A stretch of DNA of 64,000 nucleotides from Paenibacillus turicensis (GTDB lineage Bacteria > Bacillota > Bacilli > Paenibacillales > Paenibacillaceae). The position numbers and the translations under genes were made by a program. Below, piece by piece: positions 27,181-35,737 of this stretch. Below the pieces are notes generated by a model. The model was not told the DNA's origin, made no database searches, and was given only the letters and a program-made list of their open reading frames with translations. The stretch lies in NCBI RefSeq assembly GCF_017873435.1, contig NZ_JAGGKG010000018.1:49782-113781 (forward strand), read 5' to 3'. Positions within the stretch are counted from its first letter, which is position 1; each line of letters begins with the position of its first letter.

Positions 27181-28008
27181 TTATTGCATAATAAACAACC
27201 AAAATAGTGCAGCAAGTATAAATCTATAAATCGCAAAATGACGAAGCTTAATTCGTTGAATAAATTTCAAAAAGATTAAAACAACGAAATAAGCCACGAT
27301 AAAGGCAACAATAAATCCAATTAGAAAAATACCCGCAGTTTGTCCTGTGATATAACGATAAGAATCCAGTAATTCATAGCCTGTTACTGCGCACATAATC
27401 GGAATTGCCATAATAAATGAAAAGTCAGTAGAAGCTTTATAGCTTGCGCCACTTAACATCCCACCCGCTATCGTTGAACCCGATCTTGAAAAACCAGGCC
27501 AAAGTACAGATATACATTGATACAATCCAATCAATAGCGCTTGTTTATACGTTAGTCCATCCACTTGACTAGATACAGGTTTTTTTACATTGTTAGCATA
27601 CCATTCTGCGAAGATCATAAATAGACCCCCAACGACAAGTGCCCACAGCACCGTAGACGCACTAAATAAGCTTTTAATAAAATCTCGACAGAAAAACCCA
27701 ACTAGCAATGCAGGTGCAATCCCTAAAAAAATATGAATCACGTTTAATTCATTTGCAGGTTTACTATTTTTAAAAAGCATTGGCTTTTTGCCAAAACTTA
27801 ATATTTGTTTTATTTTATCACGATATAACCAAGCAATGGCGAGAATTGCCCCTAGCTGTATAACAATTTCAAAAGTTTTCATCTCCGCCGTTTGGTCATC
27901 AAACCCAAGGAGCTTGGTCGTCAAAATCATGTGTCCTGTTGAGGAGACAGGAATAAATTCGGTTAAGCCTTCTACAATACCTAAAATAATCGCTACAATA
28001 AAGCTCAT
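27181..28008 (-). CDS. uppP: Undecaprenyl-diphosphatase UppP (BacA type)
   Basis: Membrane enzyme that removes a phosphate from undecaprenyl diphosphate to recycle the cell-wall lipid carrier; also linked to bacitracin resistance. 275 residues with about eight helices. The two active-site motifs are present: EGLTEFIPVSSTGHM and LWPGFSRSGSTIAGG. AGGAGG six bases upstream fixes the ATG at 28008. An upstream in-frame extension would overlap the next gene. Confidence 0.95.
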   Translation of the reverse strand: MSFIVAIILGIVEGLTEFIPVSSTGHMILTTKLLGFDDQTAEMKTFEIVIQLGAILAIAWLYRDKIKQILSFGKKPMLFKNSKPANELNVIHIFLGIAPALLVGFFCRDFIKSLFSASTVLWALVVGGLFMIFAEWYANNVKKPVSSQVDGLTYKQALLIGLYQCISVLWPGFSRSGSTIAGGMLSGASYKASTDFSFIMAIPIMCAVTGYELLDSYRYITGQTAGIFLIGFIVAFIVAYFVVLIFLKFIQRIKLRHFAIYRFILAALFWLFIMQ

Positions 28009-28031
28009 CTGAATCCTCCTAAATGGATATA

Positions 28032-29480
28032 TTAAATATCGGTTTTTATACGCCAACGCTTTAAAGTGCTGTTTTCAACAGCATGAGGGGTTTGAAGCTC
28101 CTGCTTTAATAGATCGCGTAAAAATTGTGGTAAATAATAAACTTTATCCTCCCCCACCTGCAACCCCTCATAACCGATGCCAAATGTAAACATATCCAAT
28201 GTGCCTACACTATATTGCTGCTCTAGCTTAAGCGGGACACCTTGTACAATAATTTGTGAAATTTTATGATAATCCGGAAGCACAGGATTGTACATAATTT
28301 CTATTCCATCCGCACAAATTCCACCTAATACCTTCCCCCGGAATCCATATCCATAAATTTCCTTATCGTAATATTCAACAAGCAAAGACTGCTCAAGTGC
28401 TAATTTAATTTCCTTACCCAATAGTGTCATTTTACAAGCATTGATCGGTGAAGGACAACGAGCATGTAACATCATTTCACTAATTTCGCCTGCTGGTAAC
28501 TCTTCTAATAATTGCCCACTATTTATAATAGAAATTTCACTGCCTGTACAACGGCGCACAGCTTGGGCTAGTAAATTACCAAAATCGGATTCCTCTTTAT
28601 AATCAATCGGTAGTCTATTAGGAATAACAGCAATTGATTTCCCCATCGAAATTTCAGCCTGCTTGTGATGAAAATCAATACAATTTTCCACCTTTTCATC
28701 GATTGATCCTTCCTCAACGGGAATACATCTAGCCTCCGTTATTTTTAAAGCGTCCCCTCGCATAGGTTGGTCAAATACGATCCGCCCCATATACCGTCCA
28801 AACTTTCCAGCTGCTGAGATCGCAGTGTTGTTAATATAAAGCGGCTCTTCTAGTAAATGGTGGGTATGACCTCCAAGGATAACGTCAATGCCCTCAACCG
28901 TCTCCGCTAACGTTTGATCAAAAGGTAAACCCATATGTGACATCACAATAATTAAGTCTACCTGAGAACGCAGGCGCTGAACTGAGCTAGCAATTGTATT
29001 TATAGGATCACTAGCTTCGATCCCCAACAAATCATAAAATAAAGTATAAGGTACTGTTGCCCCAATTAACCCGATCCGGAGATTACCTTTATGAATAATA
29101 ACCTCAGGCTTCATATAATCTGGAGTGTGATTATTTTCTTTCTCCTTGATGTTTCCACAAACAACAGGGCAATTCAAACGACGATACACCGTTTCTAACT
29201 GATGTGGCGTAAAAGTCAGCCCTTCATTATTACCAATGGTAATCGCATCATAACGCATTAAATTTAACACGTCCACGTTTACCTTACCCATTGTACCTTC
29301 TGTCTCCAAAAAGGCGCGATCCATATGATCACCGATGTCCAGAAGCAAGACGTCAGTATTTGGCTGCTGTCGTTGTTCTTCAACCATAGCTGAAATCCGA
29401 GGCATCACGTCAAAATGACTATGAAGGTCATTCGTATACAATATTGTTAATGATTGATGAATGTTATTTTCATCCGACAC
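28032..29480 (-). CDS. 5'-nucleotidase / 2',3'-cyclic phosphodiesterase family metallophosphatase
   Basis: About 482 residues: an N-terminal calcineurin-type domain (TNDLHSHFD, DIGDHMDR, GNNEG, VMSHMG, GGHTHH) and a C-terminal 5_nucleotid_C domain (SDFGNLLAQAVRR onward). It resembles Bacillus YunD and has no signal peptide, so it acts in the cytoplasm. I favour the GTG at 29480, which has AAGGAGGGG seven bases upstream. An ATG at 29504 is the alternative, with a weaker site. Confidence 0.85.
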   Translation of the reverse strand: MSDENNIHQSLTILYTNDLHSHFDVMPRISAMVEEQRQQPNTDVLLLDIGDHMDRAFLETEGTMGKVNVDVLNLMRYDAITIGNNEGLTFTPHQLETVYRRLNCPVVCGNIKEKENNHTPDYMKPEVIIHKGNLRIGLIGATVPYTLFYDLLGIEASDPINTIASSVQRLRSQVDLIIVMSHMGLPFDQTLAETVEGIDVILGGHTHHLLEEPLYINNTAISAAGKFGRYMGRIVFDQPMRGDALKITEARCIPVEEGSIDEKVENCIDFHHKQAEISMGKSIAVIPNRLPIDYKEESDFGNLLAQAVRRCTGSEISIINSGQLLEELPAGEISEMMLHARCPSPINACKMTLLGKEIKLALEQSLLVEYYDKEIYGYGFRGKVLGGICADGIEIMYNPVLPDYHKISQIIVQGVPLKLEQQYSVGTLDMFTFGIGYEGLQVGEDKVYYLPQFLRDLLKQELQTPHAVENSTLKRWRIKTDI

Positions 29481-29722
29481 CTGTGCCCCTCCTTGCCTAT
29501 CCATGTACGATCCTATCTCTTTTTATTTTTTGTTTACACCATATTATATACCTCCTATGAATACTTTGTCTTCTTATTAAAAGATATGTTGTTACGGAAC
29601 ACGACATTCATTTTCTGTACCTGACTTACCCTAAAAAAAGTACGAGCTGAAATGTTCATTGTCAATCTATTTCTTTCTTGATATTATGGAAGAAAATTCT
29701 TAATTCAAAGGTGGCTGTATTA

Positions 29723-30778
29723 TTGAGAGTACATATTATGGACCTTGTTCCAGGCGATCAATTGCTAGATGATACGTTTAATCATGCTGGTGTATTAGTT
29801 CTTCGGAAAGATGCAATATTAAGCCATGAATCTATTGCTAGATTACTGCAGCACAGTATCGATTATATCGATATTATTGAAAGAAAAATTAATTTAGAGC
29901 ACACTACTGATAAACATCTCTCACATACAGCCTACACAAGAGTTAATCAGCAATTTCATCATGCAATTGACCAATTTGAGCATCTTTTCCTTACTGTTTT
30001 AGCAGAAGGCACCTATGAAGACAACAAGATGGAGCAATTGCTGCAGCCTGTCGTTTCAACACTTGAAGAGCAAAAGGATGTTGTCTCCTTATTACTACTC
30101 CTGCACAAGCAGCAAACTGATGATTATACATACAATCATTCACTACAGGTCGGTATGCTGGCTTATTATATTGCAAAGTGGCTTCATTATAATGACGAGG
30201 AAGCTTATCTCGTGAGCAAAGCGGGATTTTTAATTGATATTGGTAAAAGTAAGCTCCCCTCTTCCATCGTGAACAAGCCTGGGCGCTTAACGGAACAAGA
30301 ATTTGCTGAAATTAAAAAACACCCTGAGTATAGCCATAAGATTATTATGGAATCAACAAAAGATGAAATCTCTGCGCTTGTTGCCTTGCAGCATCATGAA
30401 CGCGAGGATGGAAGCGGTTACCCAAAAGGACTTCGTGGGCAAGAGATTCACCCCTATGCTAAAATTGTTGCCGTAGCCGATGTATATACAGCCATGATTT
30501 CTAATCGTGTCTATCAGACAAAGCAAGAACTACTTACTGTTTTGAAAGAATTAAATACACTTAGCTTTGGCAAATTAAGCCCAGAACCTACACAGGCTCT
30601 TATTAAGCATTTGCTCCCTAATTTTATTGGTAAAAAGGTCTTATTAAGCACAGGTGAATCTGGTATTATTGTTATGACTAATCAAACTGACTTTTTTCGT
30701 CCACTCGTACAAACTGACTCTACCTTTATTGATTTGGCTCGAAAGCCCGAAATTACGATACAAGAAGTATATTTATAA
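29723..30778 (+). CDS. HD-GYP family protein with degenerate HD motif
   Basis: 351 residues, same layout as the protein at 26014: an N-terminal LVPGDQLLDDTFN region then HD-GYP. The GYP part is intact (HHEREDGSGYP, then VADVYTAMIS) and so is the first His (YNHSLQVGML). The HD motif, however, reads LIDIGK instead of LHDIGK, so one metal ligand is lost. It may be a non-catalytic c-di-GMP binder or weakly active. Start chosen at the TTG at 29723, after AAAGGTGG, giving MRVHIMDL as in relatives. The frame is open 45 bases further. Confidence 0.85.
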   Translation: MRVHIMDLVPGDQLLDDTFNHAGVLVLRKDAILSHESIARLLQHSIDYIDIIERKINLEHTTDKHLSHTAYTRVNQQFHHAIDQFEHLFLTVLAEGTYEDNKMEQLLQPVVSTLEEQKDVVSLLLLLHKQQTDDYTYNHSLQVGMLAYYIAKWLHYNDEEAYLVSKAGFLIDIGKSKLPSSIVNKPGRLTEQEFAEIKKHPEYSHKIIMESTKDEISALVALQHHEREDGSGYPKGLRGQEIHPYAKIVAVADVYTAMISNRVYQTKQELLTVLKELNTLSFGKLSPEPTQALIKHLLPNFIGKKVLLSTGESGIIVMTNQTDFFRPLVQTDSTFIDLARKPEITIQEVYL

Positions 30779-30826
30779 TACGTTATGAGTTTTTATTAAT
30801 TTATAACCGTTTTGCTTTAAAAGCAG

Positions 30827-30851
30827 GACCACAAGGATAATCCTTGTGGTC
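30827..30851. terminator. Terminator after the second HD-GYP gene
   Basis: GACCACAAGGA and TCCTTGTGGTC are perfect complements (11 bp) with a 3-nt loop, followed by TTCAATTT. It separates the HD-GYP gene from the ribozyme leader. Confidence 0.8.
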
Positions 30852-30915
30852 TTCAATTTAAAATTAAAATAATTTTTTGTCTAAATTGCTGATTCATGAC
30901 TAATTTAGGAGGATT

Positions 30916-30945
30916 TTTACACAATTTATCGAAAAAATATATACT
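30916..30945 (+). promoter_or_regulatory. Tentative promoter of the ribozyme/spo0E-like transcript
   Basis: TTTACA (30916-30921) and TATACT (30940-30945) are separated by 18 bases. Transcription would begin at about 30951, close to the 5' edge of the ribozyme. If the outer stem-I pairs (30946-30949) are needed, the real start must be a few bases earlier. Confidence 0.4.
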
Positions 30946-31016
30946 TGACACCCGCCTGATGAGACCTGCGACGGAACGGGTCGAAAGCCTAACCTATGGC
31001 TCGCGGATATCCGTCA
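30946..31016 (+). ncRNA. Type I hammerhead ribozyme
   Basis: All three conserved core parts are present in order: CTGATGA (30956-30962), GAAA (30983-30986) and the cleavage site UC (31001-31002). Stem I: CCGC 30952-30955 with GCGG 31003-31006, then an internal loop (2 nt against 6 nt), then TGAC 30946-30949 with GTCA 31013-31016. Stem II: GACCTG 30963-30968 with CGGGTC 30977-30982 (one G-U), 8-nt loop. Stem III: AGCC with GGCT, 8-nt loop. The stem I internal loop faces the stem II loop, as in natural fast-cleaving ribozymes. Predicted cut after C31002. Confidence 0.9.
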
Positions 31017-31049
31017 TACGGACGCAGTGCACTGTGGACGTTTTACGTT

Positions 31050-31089
31050 TTTTGTATAAAGTACCGCAACCATTAAGCTCTATACAAAA
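31050..31089 (+). repeat. 9-bp hairpin in the leader between ribozyme and gene
   Basis: TTTTGTATA (31050-31058) and TATACAAAA (31081-31089) are exact complements around a 22-nt loop. It lies in the 3' cleavage product, about 36 bases before the spo0E-like start. It could shape translation or protect the new 5' end. Confidence 0.5.
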
Positions 31090-31125
31090 GCAATAGATAC
31101 GATAAAGGACTAGGGGCTGTTCAAT

Positions 31126-31290
31126 TTGGAAAAAATGATGATCCGAAAAATTGAAGAACTCCGGTTGGAATTAAATAAACTAAGTGCTAGTAAACATTTG
31201 GCCGACCGGGAAGTGATACAAATGAGTCAGCAGCTAGATGAAGCATTAAATGAATACAACCAACTCAGATCACAAGGACAGTTCAAATAG
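31126..31290 (+). CDS. Spo0E family sporulation regulatory protein
   Basis: Small aspartyl-phosphate phosphatase of 54 residues that would dephosphorylate Spo0A~P and delay sporulation. The family pattern is clear: IRKIEELRLELNKL, then MSQQLDEALNEYNQL (the SQxLD signature). The TTG at 31126 has AGGGG nine bases upstream; ATGs at 31135 and 31138 are possible internal starts. The gene lies 120 bases behind the hammerhead ribozyme on the same strand. Confidence 0.85.
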   Translation: MEKMMIRKIEELRLELNKLSASKHLADREVIQMSQQLDEALNEYNQLRSQGQFK

Positions 31291-31295
31291 TTATC

Positions 31296-31329
31296 GGGAC
31301 ACCACAGGATACCTCCTGCTTGGTGTCCC
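31296..31329 (+). terminator. Strong hairpin after the spo0E-like gene
   Basis: GGGACACCA (31296-31304) and TGGTGTCCC (31321-31329) are perfect complements. No T-run follows, so it may be a weak terminator or an RNA-stabilising stem. Confidence 0.5.
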
Positions 31330-31598
31330 CCTATCGTAGTTTCCACTCCTCGTTTTACATTTTTTATATTATATACATATAATTTTCATATTAAATAATG
31401 CCAAAGTAAGCCAATTGATACCGCTCTCATGACCATCCACGCCTATCCGCTTTTATTCCCTTTTTATAATTCTCCTTCACAAAACTGATAAACTGTTATA
31501 TTTTTACACATTCTATTTGTTTTGTTCATATGTAAATGTTTCCAATTACGTTACTGTAATAATAAGGAAAACACCTTAATTATAGGAGGATGATTCAT

Positions 31599-33179
31599 AT
31601 GAAGCATACAGACAGACAAGTGTATTTTGTTGGTGGTGGACTTGCATCTTTAGCAGGGGCAGCCTATTTGGTTCGTGATTGTAAAATGGAAGGTAAAAAC
31701 ATTCATATTTTAGAAAGTATGCACCTTTTAGGTGGCTCCAATGATGGGATTGGTACACCTGAAGGTGGGTTTGTCGCACGTGGTGGGCGTATGCTAAATG
31801 AAGAAACGTATGAAAATTTCTGGGAGCTATTTTACACTATCCCTTCGATTCATCAAGAAGGCATGAGTGTGAGTGAAGAAATTATTGCTTTTGATAAAAA
31901 ACATCCTACTCATTCCAACGCCCGTTTAGTTGATAAGGACGGCCAAGTCGTTGACGTAATGAGCATGGGTTTTGATAAACATGACCGGATCGCGATGGCA
32001 AAATTGATCGTAACACCTGAAGAAAAACTTGACTATGTTAAAATCTCCGACTGGTTTAGCCCTCATTTCTTTACAACCAACTTCTGGTATATGTGGCAAA
32101 CTACATTTGCTTTCCAAGAATGGTCTAGCCTTTTTGAATTTAAGCGTTATATGCTTCGTATGATGTTTGAATACTCCCGCATCCAAACGCTTGAGGGTGT
32201 GACACGAACACCTTACAACCAATACGATTCCGTCATTTTGCCACTTCAAACTTACTTAGAAAAAGCAGGCGTTGACTTTTCAATCAGATGTACTGTAACT
32301 GACCTTGACTTTGCAGATGGAGATGGCATTACAGTAACAGCCATTCATTGTGAAGAAGAAAATGGACATAAAATAATTAAACTCCAGCCTGACGATCTTT
32401 GTATTGTGACAAATGGCTGTATGACTGATGCAGCCACTTTAGGAAACTATAAAACACCAGCACCTTATTCCCCTGAAAATCCAATCTCTGGTATGCTATG
32501 GACAAAAATTGCTAATAAGAAGCAAGGACTTGGTAATCCGCAGCCATTTTTCGGTAATCCTGAAGAAACTAATTGGGAATCATTCACAGTTACTCTAAAC
32601 GGAAATAAACTACTTAAAAAAATAGAGAAGTTCTCCAGAAATGTCCCTGGTAGTGGCGCACTAATGACCTTTAAAGATTCATCTTGGCGTTTATCCATTG
32701 TTGTTGCGGCTCAGCCCCACTTTATAAACCAACCTGAGGATCAAACGATTTTCTGGGGATATGGATTATATACAGATCGGATTGGCGACTACGTGAAGAA
32801 ACCAATGCGGGATTGCACTGGTGAAGAAATATTTACCGAGCTTATGCACCACCTTCATTTCGATGATGAGCTTGAAGAAATTAAGAAGGATATTGTTAAC
32901 GTTATTCCTTGTATGTTGCCATATACAGATGCTCAGTTCCAACCAAGAGCAATGAGTGATCGACCAAAAGTGGTTCCTGAAGGTTCTACTAACTTAGCAT
33001 TAATAAGTCAATTCGTAGAAATCCCTGAGGATATGGTCTTTACAGAAGAGTATTCGATCCGCGCTGCTCGTATAGCCGTATACACATTAATGGGGGTTAA
33101 TCGTCCTGTTTGTCCTGTGACCCCTCATGCTAGCAATGTTAATACATTACTCAAAGCACTTGTAACTAGCTACCGCTAG
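31599..33179 (+). CDS. ohyA: Oleate hydratase
   Basis: FAD-dependent fatty-acid double-bond hydratase (10-hydroxystearate forming), protective against host or environmental unsaturated fatty acids. The 526-residue protein shows the FAD fold YFVGGGLASLAGAAYLVRD, the family block NEETYENFWELF and the C-terminal RAARIAVYTLMGVNRPVCPV. Length is within the usual range for the family. AGGAGG is nine bases before the ATG at 31599. An ATG at 31590 touches the site and is rejected. The gene is monocistronic. Confidence 0.95.
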   Translation: MKHTDRQVYFVGGGLASLAGAAYLVRDCKMEGKNIHILESMHLLGGSNDGIGTPEGGFVARGGRMLNEETYENFWELFYTIPSIHQEGMSVSEEIIAFDKKHPTHSNARLVDKDGQVVDVMSMGFDKHDRIAMAKLIVTPEEKLDYVKISDWFSPHFFTTNFWYMWQTTFAFQEWSSLFEFKRYMLRMMFEYSRIQTLEGVTRTPYNQYDSVILPLQTYLEKAGVDFSIRCTVTDLDFADGDGITVTAIHCEEENGHKIIKLQPDDLCIVTNGCMTDAATLGNYKTPAPYSPENPISGMLWTKIANKKQGLGNPQPFFGNPEETNWESFTVTLNGNKLLKKIEKFSRNVPGSGALMTFKDSSWRLSIVVAAQPHFINQPEDQTIFWGYGLYTDRIGDYVKKPMRDCTGEEIFTELMHHLHFDDELEEIKKDIVNVIPCMLPYTDAQFQPRAMSDRPKVVPEGSTNLALISQFVEIPEDMVFTEEYSIRAARIAVYTLMGVNRPVCPVTPHASNVNTLLKALVTSYR

Positions 33180-33293
33180 ATATAGTAGGAAATAATATAG
33201 CAAATTCTTTCAGATTTCTTTCATTTTTAGGACTTTAAACTGTTACTCAAAACATTAAAATTCACAATTTTAATATTGGTTCTTTATTTAAAT

Positions 33294-33474
33294 TAGTGGT
33301 TGACAACCACCCCAAGCTAACGAATGGACAGAGGGATTCTGGAGAAGTGGAACGTTCGTCTCTTAAAACCAGATTTTCACAACCAAATGATCAATGACTA
33401 TGAAATCTGGTTTTAACAACGATCGGAAGAACCCTCTGTCTCGAGCCTTCCATCTCCATTGTTGTTGACCACTA
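33294..33474. repeat. 181-bp nested inverted repeat
   Basis: Three matched pairs are nested: TAGTGGTTGACAAC (33294-33307) with GTTGTTGACCACTA (33461-33474, two mismatches); GACAGAGGGATTCT with AGAACCCTCTGTC (one bulge); and TTAAAACCAGATTT (33363-33376) with AAATCTGGTTTTAA (33403-33416, perfect). The left edge also holds a palindrome GTGGTTGACAACCAC. TTTTTT follows on the plus strand. It could be a giant terminator, a structured RNA or a MITE. Confidence 0.75.
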
Positions 33475-33509
33475 TTTTTTATTTAGAGCCTTAATATTTA
33501 AATACAAAT

Positions 33510-34067
33510 TTAAACCGACAATAAGCCTTGATAATATAAACCATCATTGGGATACACGGCTACAGTCTGAAAATACATATACCGCTTTTCTTCCTCTTGA
33601 TTTTCTTCACACATCTCCTGAAACCAAGCTTCCTGCATATCTGCTTCGTCAAATGCATGGGGACGCCATAAGCTTAAACCTATATTTTCAAGCGTACACT
33701 CCGTCTCGTCCTCCATTTCTGGCTCACAATGCACAACCTCACTTAGCTTAAGTACTACTTCCTCCGCTTTCGTACGGAACACATCTATGTCATAACATAT
33801 ACAATCAAAAAAGGTCATCAGTTCTCTAACAATTTCAATAAAAATAACAGTACCCTGTTTGCCATACTCTATTTTAATACCACTCTCAAAAATTTGACCA
33901 TAATACAGCTCATTCCCATGTTCGTCACGATAGGACCTATTTTCATACTTGTTTATATAATAATTAATATGAGTCTCTACCTCTTCCTTACTCATCCCTA
34001 ATTTAATAGCTCCAATACCTACCCCTGGTTCAATAATTAGTTTATCGTCACTCATCGTGTAATTCAT
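33510..34067 (-). CDS. Unknown acidic protein, immunity-like
   Basis: 185 residues, acidic, soluble. The motif GVGIGAIKLGMSKEEVETHI near residue 15 is a strand-turn seen in small Bacillales proteins near toxin genes, from memory. There is no toxin here. AAGGAG lies eight bases before the ATG at 34067; the frame is open to 34184 but that would overlap the next gene. Function unknown. Confidence 0.6.
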   Translation of the reverse strand: MNYTMSDDKLIIEPGVGIGAIKLGMSKEEVETHINYYINKYENRSYRDEHGNELYYGQIFESGIKIEYGKQGTVIFIEIVRELMTFFDCICYDIDVFRTKAEEVVLKLSEVVHCEPEMEDETECTLENIGLSLWRPHAFDEADMQEAWFQEMCEENQEEEKRYMYFQTVAVYPNDGLYYQGLLSV

Positions 34068-34116
34068 AGGTTGCACTCCTTGTTGGTGTATTAAAATTAG
34101 AAAAAAGATACTTAGA

Positions 34117-34773
34117 TTATACCACCTGTTGATTATGCAGCATAAATTGTGGAAATTCTTTCTCCATTGATTTGTAAATTGCATATTTTTGTATTCCTTT
34201 AGATTGTTCTAGGGCTTGAAGTGATAATTGGTATGCCTCTAAATCATCTCCCAACCTCAATTTTAGCGTAGAAAGTAAAACTAGTTTCATCCAAGGCTTA
34301 TCTATCATGTCTATATATTTTTCGGCACTTGTAATATTAAATTCTTCTATACATAAAAGTGCTTCATAATAATATTGATAGGTTTGAGGCTTAATTAGCT
34401 TTATTTCTTCTTTTACAGTCAAAATCTCTTCCTTATACATAGCATGAATCGTTTTAAAAAGAGCCTGTCTAGAAGGCAATTTATATTTATTTAATAGTGC
34501 TTCAACACAAATATCAACCTTCTCATCATCCCTACTTCCTAACGCAAGATACAAATTAAATATAGGAACTGAACGATTTGAAGTAAGTGCCTTCTCAATC
34601 TTTTTTAGATCACTACTAAAACCCATAACATAAAAGTTGGGTATAAAAACTAACATACCTCCAGCAAGGGCAATAAAAAAAGAACCAATCGTAGGTATTT
34701 CTAGGTACTTATTAAAAACATAAAAACTGCCAACAAGCACCATACTGATAATAAATCTTGTCCAATAAGTCAT
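34117..34773 (-). CDS. Membrane protein with helical-repeat tail
   Basis: About 218 residues: two membrane helices at the N-terminus (residues 5-52), then a TPR-like helical domain (YEALLCIEEFNITSAEKYID, then LRLGDDLEAYQLSLQALEQS). Family not recognised; such proteins often act as scaffolds. The ATG at 34773 has AGAGG five bases upstream and is preferred to 34791. It lies 49 bases upstream of the acidic protein gene, in the same direction. Confidence 0.6.
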   Translation of the reverse strand: MTYWTRFIISMVLVGSFYVFNKYLEIPTIGSFFIALAGGMLVFIPNFYVMGFSSDLKKIEKALTSNRSVPIFNLYLALGSRDDEKVDICVEALLNKYKLPSRQALFKTIHAMYKEEILTVKEEIKLIKPQTYQYYYEALLCIEEFNITSAEKYIDMIDKPWMKLVLLSTLKLRLGDDLEAYQLSLQALEQSKGIQKYAIYKSMEKEFPQFMLHNQQVV

Positions 34774-34821
34774 AGTTTCCTCTTTCCTCATGGTATATGT
34801 AGTTAATCAATTTAAATAAAA

Positions 34822-35126
34822 TTACTGTATATTATCTTTTTTCTTAGTAAACACAACAAGCAAAAACCCCATTAAAAATACGGAATACCAGTTATTTAGA
34901 TTTAAATAATTCTTATTAAACATAGTATAAATTCCAATAAAAGCACCTAAACATAAGCATACTATAAAAACAAGATCTACTTTAGTCATTTTAAGTTGTT
35001 TAAAACTAAGAATCACATAAATTAAAGAAGCAATAACAAAAACATTTGATTTAATGCCTAAACATAAATTCAATAGGATAATGCAAAAAACACGATCATT
35101 ACAGCAAATAAACTTTTAACTTTCAT
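34822..35126 (-). pseudogene. Small membrane protein gene with a frameshift
   Basis: An ATG at 35126, preceded by AAAGGTGG, reads MKVKSLFAVMIVFFALSY and stops. The next frame, open from 35073 to 34822, continues with three hydrophobic helices but has no ribosome site of its own. One base change near 35078 would join them into a four-helix protein. No family recognised. Confidence 0.5.
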
Positions 35127-35528
35127 TTACACGATGCCACCTTTATTACCATCTACTAGTATACTAATTCATTATTCAAATTTGTTTTCATTAATATACA
35201 AGTCTTTTAGAAAAACTAATCTCACTATATAATGTTCTTACTCAATGGTCAATTTTATGATAAATTCCAAATAATCAAGGCTTTAAATATGGTGAAGATT
35301 AGCAAGGTAACTAAAAAAGAACCCGTACATTACTGTACGGATTCCGTTTTTAAAAAATCTAAATTCCCTTAACCAATAGAGCCTTCCATCTCGAACTTAA
35401 TTATATCATCTATTTACACAGTATCACAGAGGACGCAATTGCTATGTTTTTGGGCATTTGCGTTCTTTCTTTGTCACACATTATCGCATAATTTCATGAA
35501 TACATGGGCAAAACGTGGGCAGTGAAAA
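35127..35528. other. Spacer at the host/prophage border
   Basis: No gene is seen. It contains one clear stem-loop at 35323-35340 and an imperfect one around 35432-35465 followed by TTCTTTCTTTG. The left prophage attachment site probably lies in or near this stretch, because host-type genes end to the left and phage-type genes begin to the right, but I cannot identify a core sequence. Confidence 0.4.
35323..35340. terminator. Short bidirectional terminator
   Basis: CCGTACA and TGTACGG are exact complements with a 4-nt loop. The minus strand continues GGTTCTTTTTTAG and the plus strand ATTCCGTTTTTA. It probably ends the small minus-strand gene at 35529. Confidence 0.65.
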
Positions 35529-35681
35529 TTAAATAATAAATTCATAAAGCTTTTTGTAAGAAGGCGTTTCTACTTCTACTTTACATGGGTATTCAATAGT
35601 CATTTCTATGACCAATGATCTCACAAAAAGTTTTAATAAATCATCGTTTGGCACATCCCAACTTAGTTTAATATAATACAA
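35529..35681 (-). CDS. Small protein of 50 residues
   Basis: TTG start with GGGAG about 10 bases upstream. The product runs MYYIKLSWDVPNDDLLKLFV to EFII, acidic and soluble. No family recognised. It is divergent from the XRE regulator and ends before the terminator at 35323. Coding status rests on composition and the ribosome site only. Confidence 0.45.
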   Translation of the reverse strand: MYYIKLSWDVPNDDLLKLFVRSLVIEMTIEYPCKVEVETPSYKKLYEFII

Positions 35682-35737
35682 TTATTCCACTCTCCCTGAT
35701 TAACATATATAATAGAAGAAAAAATATTAAAAGGAGT

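Noticed and set aside
30945..30950. TTGACA as a -35 box
   Set aside because: It has no -10 at the right distance, and its last bases form the outer stem I strand of the hammerhead ribozyme.
30951..31020. A c-di-GMP riboswitch, considered because HD-GYP genes are adjacent
   Set aside because: Neither class I nor class II consensus is present, while every hammerhead core base is.
31532..31545. CcpA cre-like site upstream of oleate hydratase
   Set aside because: TGTAAATGTTTCCA lacks the central CG and one other consensus base.
35127..35528. Prophage attachment site and integrase remnant
   Set aside because: No recombinase motif and no partner repeat visible inside the window; only the border position suggests it.
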